Shown piece by piece: positions 7,706 through 14,467 of a stretch of 16,141 bases of DNA. Under the pieces are notes generated by a model, which worked only from the letters and a program-made list of their open reading frames with translations, was not told the DNA's origin and did not search any database. The stretch is taken from NCBI GenBank assembly GCA_934155625.1, contig CAKPHD010000035.1, forward strand, positions 1 to 16,141, in the 5' to 3' direction. Positions within the stretch are counted from its first letter, which is position 1; each line of letters begins with the position of its first letter. Made by a program: the position numbers and the translations under genes. The stretch is from an uncultured Clostridia bacterium (GTDB taxonomy: Bacteria; Bacillota; Clostridia; TANB77; CAG-508).

Positions 7706-9604
7706 ATGGAAAAATACCTAAATGAAGGAATAATAGGAAATAAAAATATGTTAGTAACATTTTCCGGAAAAGGGGAAATGTTACGACTATCATATCCAAA
7801 TAGAGATAATAGACAATATTTAAAATATTTTCATACAGGAATGAAAATAAATGATTCAAATTTAATCAATCTACATGAAGATATAAACAATAATTATTTG
7901 CAATATTATGATACAGATACAAATATATTGAACACAGAAATAACTAATACATATTTTAATTTAAAAATATTGCAAACAGATTTTGTTACTATAAAAGAGG
8001 ACATACTTGTTAAAAAATATACATTCATAAATGAAAGTAATATAGATTTAGATGTTAAATTTTTAATACACTCTGAATTACTATCAGACCAAAATAATTT
8101 TGTAAGTGGTATGAAAATTGATACAGGAATGATTCAATATGCACATGATTTTTCAGTAGCAACATTTGCAAAATCAACAAAGTTGTTAAGTCATCAAATA
8201 AATGATAGCCAAAGCACAATAGGTTCAGGAATTATAGGTGGAAAAGATTATATTGGAATGTCCAGAGATTCAAGCATAAGCTATGACATAGGAATAATCA
8301 AACCAGAAGAAAAGAAAGAACTTGAAATATGTGTAATTATTGATGAAAACAAAAAGACAATGCAATTGTTTGAGGATGAAATTGAAAGAGTAAGAAGAAT
8401 AGATTTTAACAAAGAATACAATGATACAAAATCATATTGGAGAAAATACGTAAAATCTCACAATGGACTTGACTTAAAAGAACCAGAAAATAGCTATGAT
8501 GAAAAAATTCAAAATATATATAGAAGAACAATATTGTTATTTCCATTATTAACAAACCAAACAACAGGAGGAATAATAGCTGCACCAGAAGTTGATGAAG
8601 ATTTAACACAATGTGGAAGATATGCATACTGTTGGCCTAGAGATGCGGTATTTATAACAAAAGCATTAGATATTTTAAAAATGAAGAAAGAGACAGAAAA
8701 ATTCTATAGTAATTTCTGCAGAATGACACAGAGTAAAAACGGTATGTGGGAACAACGTTTCTACACAGATGGAAAATTAGCTCCATCGTGGGGATACCAA
8801 ATAGACGAAACTGCTAGTGTTGTTTATGGAGTATATTCACATTATGAATACACCAAAAGTGAAGAATTTTTGAAAGTAAATCTTCACATGTGCGAAAAAG
8901 CAATTGATTTTCTAAAAAGATATGTTAGAGATTTATTTGACCAAACAGGAATATATCATGTAAGTTATGACTTATGGGAAATGTATGAAGGAGTTCATTT
9001 ATATTCTTTATCAGCAATATTTGCAGCATTCCAAGCAATGATAAATATTTACAAAGTATTAGGAAAAAATGTTTCTGACTTTGAAAATAATAGACTTAAA
9101 GATGAAAAAGTAAATAAAAATATAAATGAAATTACTGCATTGCAAACTGAAATAAAAAAATATATTGAAGAGAATTTTTATGATGATACAAGAAAATCTT
9201 ATGTAAGAAATTTAGATGATAAAAGAATTGATATTAGTTTATTAGGTTCTGTTTATCCATTTAGAGTATTTTCTACAAAAGAGAAAAAAGTATTAAATAC
9301 TGTCGAAAATATCAATTTAAGACTTAGAACATATACAGGTGGATATCAAAGATTTGAATATGACCATTATAGAGGAGGAGCTCCTTGGCCAATTGCTAAT
9401 TTATGGATGACTTTATATTATCTTGAAAATGGAGAAAAGAAAAAGGCAAAAGAAACTTTTGATTTTGTTGTAAAAACTGCTGGAAAGCATAGTTTCTTAG
9501 GTGAACAAATTGATAATGAAACTCTAAAACCTAACTGGGTTATTGGACTTGGTTGGTCACATGCTATGTTTATAATTGTATTAGAAAAATTAATGAATAT
9601 ATAA
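7706..9604 (+). CDS. Glycoside hydrolase family 15 protein (glucoamylase-like), cytoplasmic
   Basis: A 632-residue GH15 enzyme. Members release glucose from alpha-glucans or related sugars (glucoamylase, glucodextranase, some trehalases) with inversion. The N-terminal 230 residues form the beta-rich super-sandwich domain usual in bacterial GH15. The (alpha/alpha)6 barrel runs from about 265 to the end. Recognisable motifs are CGRYAYCWPRDA (303-314), YDLWEMYEG (421-429, Glu425 the likely general acid), YRGGAPWPIANLW (555-567) and FLGEQ (597-601, Glu600 the likely general base). There is no signal peptide, so it probably acts inside the cell on imported oligosaccharides or stored glycogen. The gene follows the beta-CASP gene by nine bases with AGAGGA at 7695-7700 overlapping the upstream stop, which indicates co-transcription. 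The exact sugar substrate cannot be decided from sequence alone. Confidence 0.93.
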   Translation: MEKYLNEGIIGNKNMLVTFSGKGEMLRLSYPNRDNRQYLKYFHTGMKINDSNLINLHEDINNNYLQYYDTDTNILNTEITNTYFNLKILQTDFVTIKEDILVKKYTFINESNIDLDVKFLIHSELLSDQNNFVSGMKIDTGMIQYAHDFSVATFAKSTKLLSHQINDSQSTIGSGIIGGKDYIGMSRDSSISYDIGIIKPEEKKELEICVIIDENKKTMQLFEDEIERVRRIDFNKEYNDTKSYWRKYVKSHNGLDLKEPENSYDEKIQNIYRRTILLFPLLTNQTTGGIIAAPEVDEDLTQCGRYAYCWPRDAVFITKALDILKMKKETEKFYSNFCRMTQSKNGMWEQRFYTDGKLAPSWGYQIDETASVVYGVYSHYEYTKSEEFLKVNLHMCEKAIDFLKRYVRDLFDQTGIYHVSYDLWEMYEGVHLYSLSAIFAAFQAMINIYKVLGKNVSDFENNRLKDEKVNKNINEITALQTEIKKYIEENFYDDTRKSYVRNLDDKRIDISLLGSVYPFRVFSTKEKKVLNTVENINLRLRTYTGGYQRFEYDHYRGGAPWPIANLWMTLYYLENGEKKKAKETFDFVVKTAGKHSFLGEQIDNETLKPNWVIGLGWSHAMFIIVLEKLMNI

Positions 9605-9626
9605 AATGTAGAAAGTGGGAATAGTT

Positions 9627-10910
9627 ATGAAAAATTATAAAAAAGATGAAAGTATGAGAGATTATTTAATTAGGAACGGAGCAGATGTAGAATTAGTTGA
9701 ATCACCAATAGTGAAAGAAAAATTGAGAAATGGTAGACCATATGATATATTTAAAAGTCGTGACTTTGAAGATGAGATGAATATTACTATTAATGAAGAT
9801 GGCACATTTAAATTTGATGAAAATAACCTTCAAAGTGACCCAAGAGATTTGAATTATCATAGAATAGGAAATGAATATAGGGTTTTAAGAGATCCTAAAA
9901 ATGGTCAAATTAAAATTTGTGAAATTTTTAGAAAAAGCGAAGTTGAAGGATGGTCACCTAAATCAGAATTAATAACTAGAGATAGAACAGAAGTCGAAGT
10001 AACTTCATGTAATTCATTGGGCGTAGCAGAAGAAAAACGTATGTATTATAAAGATGGAAATTGCCTTGAAGAGGCAAAAAATCAAAGTTTACAAGAAATA
10101 GAAAAAGATTATACTGCAATAACAAGTTATACAAGGAAAAATGGTAAAATTGTAAAAGAGGGAATTTTGGGTGAAGCTGTAGATAATAAAAATTACAGTT
10201 ATGATGATGGTAACATTGTTTTTGGAGATTTGAATAAGAACGAACTAAATCAGTTGCCATCTTTGGCAATATATACATTTGATAGAAATGCAGAAAGATT
10301 AATTTCTAAATATCCACAATTAAAAGAAGAATTAATGGATAGAAGAGAAAACATGATAGATGCAATTAAAGAGAGAAATAAAAAGTTGAATTCTGAAATA
10401 GAAAAATTTGCAACCCAAAATGCACGTAACCAAAAGATGTTAGAAATAACATCAGACTTTGTAGAACAAGTAAAAGATAGTACTGTAGGAAATTTTTTCT
10501 TCGGAAAAAGAGCTGGAAGAGTTCTTGAATATGTAAAAAATTATCAAGATAAAAATTTAAGATTAACAGAAGGAATTGAAAGAAATGAAGAGGCAGACGG
10601 ACAAGAAGAAAATCTAGATTTTGATGAATCAATAGAAAAATTAAGTTACTTAGGAAAAACAGAAAAAGATGAAGAAACAAAGAAAATAGAAAAGTATGTT
10701 GATAAAAATATGGCAAATCTAATTAAATGCAGAAATATCAACTGGAAGAAAGGTTATAACCTATATGGATGTGTAGATTCTACACTAAAATTTGCTGATG
10801 AGGTAAAAAGGAGTAAAATCGGAAATTTATTCTTTGGAGCCAAAGCAAAGGATATGGATAATGAGGTAAATCAGTTGGAAAAAGACAATGATGAGGACTT
10901 AGAAAGATAA
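9627..10910 (+). CDS. Unrecognised 427-residue protein with an internal C-terminal repeat
   Basis: I do not recognise this family. I start it at ATG 9627, since the in-frame GTG at 9615 lies within the GAAAGTGGGA sequence (9611-9620) that best serves as its ribosome binding site. The protein is hydrophilic and acidic, with no signal peptide or membrane segment. Residues 1-210 look beta-rich and globular (for example YHRIGNEYRVLRDPKNGQIK). Residues 215-427 are helical. Two related segments stand out: 278-303 (FVEQVKDSTVGNFFFGKRA and on) and 389-414 (FADEVKRSKIGNLFFGAKA and on), sharing F-x2-x-VK-x-S-x-[VI]-GN-x-FFG-x-[KR]-A. This suggests an internal duplication of a helical unit with an FFG turn. 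It is last in the ftsK-led gene run, 22 bp after the GH15 gene. Its role is unknown; the repeat may be a binding or oligomerisation module. Confidence 0.75.
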   Translation: MKNYKKDESMRDYLIRNGADVELVESPIVKEKLRNGRPYDIFKSRDFEDEMNITINEDGTFKFDENNLQSDPRDLNYHRIGNEYRVLRDPKNGQIKICEIFRKSEVEGWSPKSELITRDRTEVEVTSCNSLGVAEEKRMYYKDGNCLEEAKNQSLQEIEKDYTAITSYTRKNGKIVKEGILGEAVDNKNYSYDDGNIVFGDLNKNELNQLPSLAIYTFDRNAERLISKYPQLKEELMDRRENMIDAIKERNKKLNSEIEKFATQNARNQKMLEITSDFVEQVKDSTVGNFFFGKRAGRVLEYVKNYQDKNLRLTEGIERNEEADGQEENLDFDESIEKLSYLGKTEKDEETKKIEKYVDKNMANLIKCRNINWKKGYNLYGCVDSTLKFADEVKRSKIGNLFFGAKAKDMDNEVNQLEKDNDEDLER

Positions 10911-10925
10911 AAACATGAAAATTGC

Positions 10926-10954
10926 TTGACAAGTATTGGTAAATATGGTAAAAT
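10926..10954 (+). promoter_or_regulatory. Predicted sigma-A promoter of the rplU-rpmA operon
   Basis: TTGACA (10926-10931), a 17-base spacer, then TAAAAT (10949-10954), with TG at 10946-10947 giving an extended -10. It begins 16 bases after the upstream stop codon and immediately precedes the structured L21 leader, the expected arrangement for a ribosomal protein operon. Confidence 0.8.
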
Positions 10955-10960
10955 AAATAA

Positions 10961-11050
10961 CTGTAATCCGCTTAGTCAAGGCAACCAAATGTTAAAAGAA
11001 GGCTGAAAGCCTACAAATAACTGCCTTTTTTAAGGATTAGCGAGTATACA
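10961..11050 (+). ncRNA. Ribosomal protein L21 leader RNA (cis-regulatory)
   Basis: The 117 bases between promoter and rplU fold into nested stems. TAATCC plus TTA (10964-10974, two-base bulge) pairs with TAAGGATTA (11031-11039). AAGGCA (10978-10983) pairs with TGCCTT (11022-11027). AGGCT (11000-11004) pairs with AGCCT (11008-11012) around a GAA loop. An L21 leader family upstream of rplU is known in Firmicutes and is thought to mediate autogenous control by L21. Position and structure fit that family, but I assign it by architecture and not by a covariance search. The TGCCTTTTTT stretch (11022-11031) means the second stem could also act as a terminator in an attenuation switch. Confidence 0.7.
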
Positions 11051-11071
11051 AATAAGGGAGGTGCATTTTAA

Positions 11072-11440
11072 ATGTACGCAGTAATTGAAAGTTGTGGAAA
11101 ACAATACAAAGTAGCAGAAGGAGATGTAGTATTTTTCGAAAAATTAGATGCAGAAGAAGGAAAAAAAGTTGCATTTGATAAAGTAATCTTAGTATCAGAA
11201 GATGGAAAAGTACAAGTAGGAAATCCTTATGTTAAAGGTGTAAAAGTTGAAGGAAAAGTTGTTTCTCACGGAAAAGCTAAAAAAATCATTGTATTCAAAA
11301 TGAAAGCTAAGAAAAATGAAAGAAAGAAACAAGGGCACAGACAACCATACACAAAAGTTGAAATCACAGGAATAAAAACAGCAGCTAAAAAAGCAACAGC
11401 TACAAAAACTGAAAAAGTAGAAAAAGCTGAAACAAAATAA
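11072..11440 (+). CDS. rplU: 50S ribosomal protein L21
   Basis: A 122-residue protein starting MYAVIESCGKQYKVAEGD, the L21 signature, with KMKAKKNERKKQGHRQPYT (about 82-100) as the conserved basic C-terminal rRNA-binding part. L21 binds 23S rRNA and is structural in the large subunit. The core is about 102 residues, and here an Ala/Lys/Thr/Glu-rich tail of about 20 residues follows, probably disordered. A strong AGGGAGGT site (11055-11062) precedes the ATG. The gene has its own promoter and leader and is followed after 58 bp by rpmA. The ysxB/prp protease gene that commonly lies between rplU and rpmA in Firmicutes is absent here. Confidence 0.97.
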   Translation: MYAVIESCGKQYKVAEGDVVFFEKLDAEEGKKVAFDKVILVSEDGKVQVGNPYVKGVKVEGKVVSHGKAKKIIVFKMKAKKNERKKQGHRQPYTKVEITGIKTAAKKATATKTEKVEKAETK

Positions 11441-11498
11441 TTAAAAAGATTTTAATTGAGAAAAATAAATAAATGTAAAGCCGAAAGGAGTGAGAAGA

Positions 11499-11765
11499 AT
11501 GGCACATAAAAAGGGTCAAGGTAGTATTAAGAACGGTAGAGACAGTGAATCTAAAAGACTTGGTGTCAAAAGAGCTGACGGTCAATTTGTTCTAGCTGGA
11601 AATATCCTAATTAGACAAAGAGGAACTAAAGTACATCCAGGAACTAATGTTGGTAAAGGTAGTGATGATACATTATTTGCATTAGTAGACGGTGTAGTTA
11701 AATTTGAAAGAAAAGGTAGAGATAAAAAACAAGTAAGTGTTTATCCAGTAGAAGAAAATGCTTAA
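11499..11765 (+). CDS. rpmA: 50S ribosomal protein L27, short form without the cleavable N-terminal extension
   Basis: An 88-residue L27 beginning MAHKKGQGSIKNGRDS, followed by the conserved RQRGTKVHPGTNVGKGSDDTLFA region. The N-terminus of L27 reaches into the peptidyl transferase centre. I choose ATG 11499 because AAAGGAG (11484-11490) lies eight bases upstream; the in-frame GTG at 11490 overlaps that site. Most Firmicutes L27 proteins carry a short N-terminal extension ending in an LQ(L/F)FA-type site that the Prp protease removes. Here the codons upstream read no such motif before a stop at 11466, so the protein needs no cleavage. That fits with the missing prp gene. The C-terminus KKQVSVYPVEENA is normal. 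Confidence 0.96.
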   Translation: MAHKKGQGSIKNGRDSESKRLGVKRADGQFVLAGNILIRQRGTKVHPGTNVGKGSDDTLFALVDGVVKFERKGRDKKQVSVYPVEENA

Positions 11766-11770
11766 TTGCC

Positions 11771-11804
11771 AAACAGTATAGCTATTATGGTTATACTGTT
11801 TTTT
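11771..11804 (+). terminator. Intrinsic terminator after rpmA
   Basis: AAACAGTATA (11771-11780) pairs perfectly with TATACTGTTT (11792-11801) around an 11-base loop, and the 3' arm runs into a T tract (11799-11804). It starts six bases after the rpmA stop and should end the rplU-rpmA transcript. Confidence 0.85.
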
Positions 11805-11840
11805 GTTGTTTAAATAAAGTCCTTTTTTATAGTTATAAAG

Positions 11841-11996
11841 TATTTAGAAATTAATAATATATTGTTTTTTATACCTTGGTGTCGCAATCTTCATATTAAA
11901 AATGTTAGTATGTAGATTGCTCCATATCGCATTCGCTTTGCTCATTTGATCGCTTACGCGGTATTTCAAAAACAATATATTATTAATTTCTAAATA
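11841..11996. repeat. 156-bp element with perfect 29-bp inverted ends (MITE-like or palindromic intergenic repeat)
   Basis: Positions 11841-11869 are the exact reverse complement of 11968-11996. Inside lie further structures. GCAATCT (11884-11890) pairs with AGATTGC (11914-11920), extended by CATATT with AGTATG. ATACC (11871-11875) pairs with GGTAT (11960-11964). The interior from about 11927 to 11961 is richer in CG dinucleotides (CGCATTCGC, ATCGCTTACGCGG) than anything nearby. There is no open frame of note and no ribosome binding site. The ends are flanked by TA, which would suit an IS630/mariner-type TA target, although TA is common here. The element sits between the rpmA terminator and the recN promoter. 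Its base composition and perfect arms suggest a mobile non-autonomous element or a folded RNA; only one copy is visible in the window. Confidence 0.7.
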
Positions 11997-12060
11997 TATT
12001 TTAGTATAAAATGTGAATTGCAATATAATTAAAAAAGCGAAAGAATATTCGAAAAAACTA

Positions 12061-12089
12061 TTGACAAAATCAAAAATGATTATTATAAT
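12061..12089 (+). promoter_or_regulatory. Consensus sigma-A promoter of recN
   Basis: TTGACA (12061-12066), a 17-base spacer and TATAAT (12084-12089) match the consensus exactly. A transcript would start near 12096, about 44 bases before the chosen recN ATG. This also argues against the upstream in-frame TTG at 12107 as start. Confidence 0.85.
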
Positions 12090-12139
12090 AACAAACGAAC
12101 AAAGATTTGAAAAATTGCAAAGAAATGGAGACGGTTATT

Positions 12140-13768
12140 ATGATAACAAACTTACACATAAAAAATATAGGAATAATAGATGATTTAGAAATAGACTTAA
12201 ATAAAGGAATGAATGTACTAACAGGAGAAACAGGAGCTGGAAAAACATTGATAATAGATTCAATAAGTATAATAAGTGGTGGAAGATTTTCAAAAGAAAT
12301 GATAAGAAAAGGCGAAAACCATTCATATGTAGAATTGTGTATGTATGCTCCAAATGATGTAAATTCAGTAGATGGCAACATAATAGTAACAAGAGAAATT
12401 TATAATAATGGAAGAAATATGTGTAAAATAAATGGAAGATTAGTAACTGTAGCTGAATTAAAAAACTTTATGAGCAATTATATAGAAATACATGGGCAAA
12501 ATGACAATCAAAAACTATTAGACAGCAGAACACACATAAAATATTTAGACAACTTTTCTGGAGAAGAGATATTTAAGCTAGAAAAAGAATATAAAGAAAA
12601 ATACGAAAGATATAATGAAATAAAAAGAGTGCTAAAAAACAACTATGGAGATGAAAAAGAAAAACAAAGAAAGCTAGATTTGTTAAGATATCAATTAGAA
12701 GAAATACAAGAGGCAAGACTAAAAAATGGAGAAGAAGTTGAATTAGAAGAAAAAAGTAAAATAATCAAAAATGCAGAAAAAATTGCTAAAAATTTATCAG
12801 AAGCGGAAATGTCAATAGGAGAAAACACAATAGACTTAATAGGAAATGCAATAAGAGCATTAGAAAAAATTGAGAATATAGACAAAAAATATGAAGAAAC
12901 AACATCAAACCTAAAAAACATATATTACGAAATACAAGAAATCTCTTCAGATGTAAATGGCTATTTAGGAGACATAGAATTTAATGAACAAGAAAGAGAA
13001 GAGGTAGAAACAAGATTAGATATAATAGATAATTTAAAAAGAAAATATGGAAACAATATAGAAGAAATATTAAAATATGCAGAAGAAATAGATGAAGAAA
13101 TAAAGAAAATTGAAAATGTAGATGAATACAATAATAAGTTAAAAAGTGAGCAAAAACAAATAGAAAAAGAAATGACAAAAATAGCAGAAAAAATCAGTTC
13201 AATAAGAAAAGAAAATGCAGAAAAATTAAATAATAGAATAAACAAAGAATTAGTAGATTTAGAAATGAAAAATGCACAAATCAATGTAAAAGTAGAATAT
13301 AAAATAGACGAGTTTTTCGAAGATGGAAAAGATCAAGTAGGGATATTTATAAAAACTAATGTTGGAGAAAATGAAAGTGAATTAACAAAAATTGCATCAG
13401 GTGGAGAAATGTCAAGAATAATGTTAGCAATAAAAAAAGTATTAGCAGAAGTAGACAATATGCCAGTAATGATATTTGATGAAATTGATACTGGAATAAG
13501 TGGAAAAGCAGCAAAATCAGTAGCAAATAAAATGAGAAGTATTTCAAAAAATCATCAAGTTTTATGTATTTCGCATTTAGCACCAATTGCTGCAATGGCA
13601 GATTATAATTACTTTATAAGTAAAAAAGTAGAAAATGAAAGAACATGTACAAATGTAAAACTATTAAATGAACAAGAAGTATTATGCGAAATAGCACGTA
13701 TATCATCAGGAGAAATAAATGATGTAACACTTCAATATGCTAATGAACTAAGAAATAAAATAGCATAA
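12140..13768 (+). CDS. recN: DNA repair protein RecN
   Basis: A 542-residue SMC-like ATPase that acts early in double-strand break repair, gathering DNA ends before RecA-mediated recombination. The start MITNLHIKNIGIIDDLEI is typical of RecN. The ATG at 12140 has GGAG at 12127-12130, while a longer in-frame TTG start at 12107 lacks a good site. Walker A GETGAGKT is at residues 29-36. IEIHGQNDNQKLLD (116-129) is the conserved Q-loop-like region. A long antiparallel coiled coil runs from about 140 to 385. The ABC signature ASGGEMSR is at 419-426 and Walker B VMIFDEID at 443-450, followed by TGISG. The set is complete and length is slightly below the usual 550-570. Its stop is one base from the stop of a convergent small gene. 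Confidence 0.97.
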   Translation: MITNLHIKNIGIIDDLEIDLNKGMNVLTGETGAGKTLIIDSISIISGGRFSKEMIRKGENHSYVELCMYAPNDVNSVDGNIIVTREIYNNGRNMCKINGRLVTVAELKNFMSNYIEIHGQNDNQKLLDSRTHIKYLDNFSGEEIFKLEKEYKEKYERYNEIKRVLKNNYGDEKEKQRKLDLLRYQLEEIQEARLKNGEEVELEEKSKIIKNAEKIAKNLSEAEMSIGENTIDLIGNAIRALEKIENIDKKYEETTSNLKNIYYEIQEISSDVNGYLGDIEFNEQEREEVETRLDIIDNLKRKYGNNIEEILKYAEEIDEEIKKIENVDEYNNKLKSEQKQIEKEMTKIAEKISSIRKENAEKLNNRINKELVDLEMKNAQINVKVEYKIDEFFEDGKDQVGIFIKTNVGENESELTKIASGGEMSRIMLAIKKVLAEVDNMPVMIFDEIDTGISGKAAKSVANKMRSISKNHQVLCISHLAPIAAMADYNYFISKKVENERTCTNVKLLNEQEVLCEIARISSGEINDVTLQYANELRNKIA

Positions 13769-13769
13769 A

Positions 13770-14051
13770 CTAATAAGGATATCTTTCGAAGATGTATTTA
13801 ATTACCAAATCTACATTATTAGGAGAAATTTTAATAAAAACATCTTTATCAAACGAAATCCACATATCAATATCAAAATTAGTATGATTATCAGAAAAAG
13901 TAGCAACTATTTCTGAAATATCAACAGGATTTGGAAAATGCTTTTCCCAAGATAGTGTATTGGTGGTAATATTTTGTGTAGAAGTATAAAACTTAGTTAA
14001 AAAATTATAAATTTCACCGTTTTTTGAACTAAATAAAATAACTTTTGCCAT
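13770..14051 (-). CDS. Small hypothetical protein, 93 residues
   Basis: I do not recognise this family. The gene runs leftward from ATG at 14051-14049 and stops with TAG one base from the end of convergent recN. A TCCTTT on the plus strand (14062-14067) gives an AAAGGA ribosome binding site ten bases before the start, and codon use matches the neighbours, so I believe it is real. The product begins MAKVILFSSKNGEIYNFLTKFY, lacks Cys and membrane segments, and looks like a single compact alpha/beta domain rich in Phe, Asn and Asp (FDIDMWISFDKDVFIKI near 59-73). The last residues are FERYPY. It is divergent from the DUF1540 gene, with similar leader sequences on both. Function unknown. Confidence 0.75.
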   Translation of the reverse strand: MAKVILFSSKNGEIYNFLTKFYTSTQNITTNTLSWEKHFPNPVDISEIVATFSDNHTNFDIDMWISFDKDVFIKISPNNVDLVIKYIFERYPY

Positions 14052-14190
14052 TATATCATTATCCTTTCAACATTATACATATTAGTATACGAAAAAAAAT
14101 GAAAATTATACAATAGCATAAAAAATATAATTATGGAAATACTAAGCTAGATGACTTTGTCATAAATATATTTTGAAAGGATGATATATT

Positions 14191-14355
14191 GTGGAAGAAA
14201 ATCAAAAAATAAATTGTACAGTAGAAAGTTGTGTGTATCAAGATGGAAAGACAAAAAGATGTACATTACAATCAATTCAAGTAGTACCAACAGATGATTG
14301 TGATACATGTGAACCAGATGAATCTATGTGCGGAAGTTATGAATATAGTGAGTAA
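14191..14355 (+). CDS. DUF1540-family Cys-rich small protein, 54 residues
   Basis: A short gene with GTG start at 14191, ten bases after GAAAGGA (14175-14181), and stop TAA at 14353-14355. The product carries six cysteines at residues 9, 14, 24, 37, 40 and 47 in the spacing C-x4-C-x9-C-x12-C-x2-C-x6-C, with NCTVESCVY and the TLQSIQV stretch (25-31) characteristic of DUF1540 proteins. This family is widespread in Clostridia, sometimes in tandem, and has no established function; the cysteines suggest metal binding. The protein is acidic, with no signal peptide. A clean terminator follows immediately, so it is probably a single-gene transcript. It is easily missed because of its size and its GTG start. 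Confidence 0.87.
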   Translation: MEENQKINCTVESCVYQDGKTKRCTLQSIQVVPTDDCDTCEPDESMCGSYEYSE

Positions 14356-14358
14356 TTT

Positions 14359-14385
14359 AAAAGTGGCTTAGAATTGCCACTTTTT
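14359..14385 (+). terminator. Intrinsic terminator after the DUF1540 gene
   Basis: AAAAGTGGC (14359-14367) pairs perfectly with GCCACTTTT (14376-14384) around an eight-base loop, ending in five T. It starts four bases after the stop codon. Confidence 0.88.
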
Positions 14386-14410
14386 ATATACAAAATTTTG
14401 AAGTTTGATA

Positions 14411-14439
14411 TTGACAAAAAGGTTAAATAGAAATAGAAT
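14411..14439 (+). promoter_or_regulatory. Predicted sigma-A promoter of fba
   Basis: TTGACA (14411-14416), a 17-base spacer and TAGAAT (14434-14439, one mismatch). It lies just after the DUF1540 terminator and 28 bases before the fba ATG. Its position inside an upstream extension of the fba frame shows that the longer frame is not translated. Confidence 0.8.
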
Positions 14440-14467
14440 TAAGGCAAAGAAAGGAAGAGTGATAAAT

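Noticed and set aside
12096..12109. Possible LexA (SOS) box CGAAC-AAAG-ATTTG just after the recN -10 box
   Set aside because: The left half matches CGAAC, but the right half differs from GTTCG at two or more positions; location is suggestive since recN is often SOS-controlled, yet the palindrome is too weak to call.
12107..12139. Longer RecN starting with TTG at 12107
   Set aside because: It would leave a leader of only about ten bases and no ribosome binding site, while ATG 12140 has GGAG at good spacing and matches the family start.
13779..13795. Short hairpin ATCTT-TCG-AAGAT at the convergent ends of recN and the 93-residue gene
   Set aside because: Five core base pairs inside the coding end of the leftward gene and no T run; too small to call a terminator.
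14405..14467. Longer N-terminus for the aldolase starting at 14405
   Set aside because: The -35 and -10 boxes lie inside this stretch, and family members begin at the later Met.
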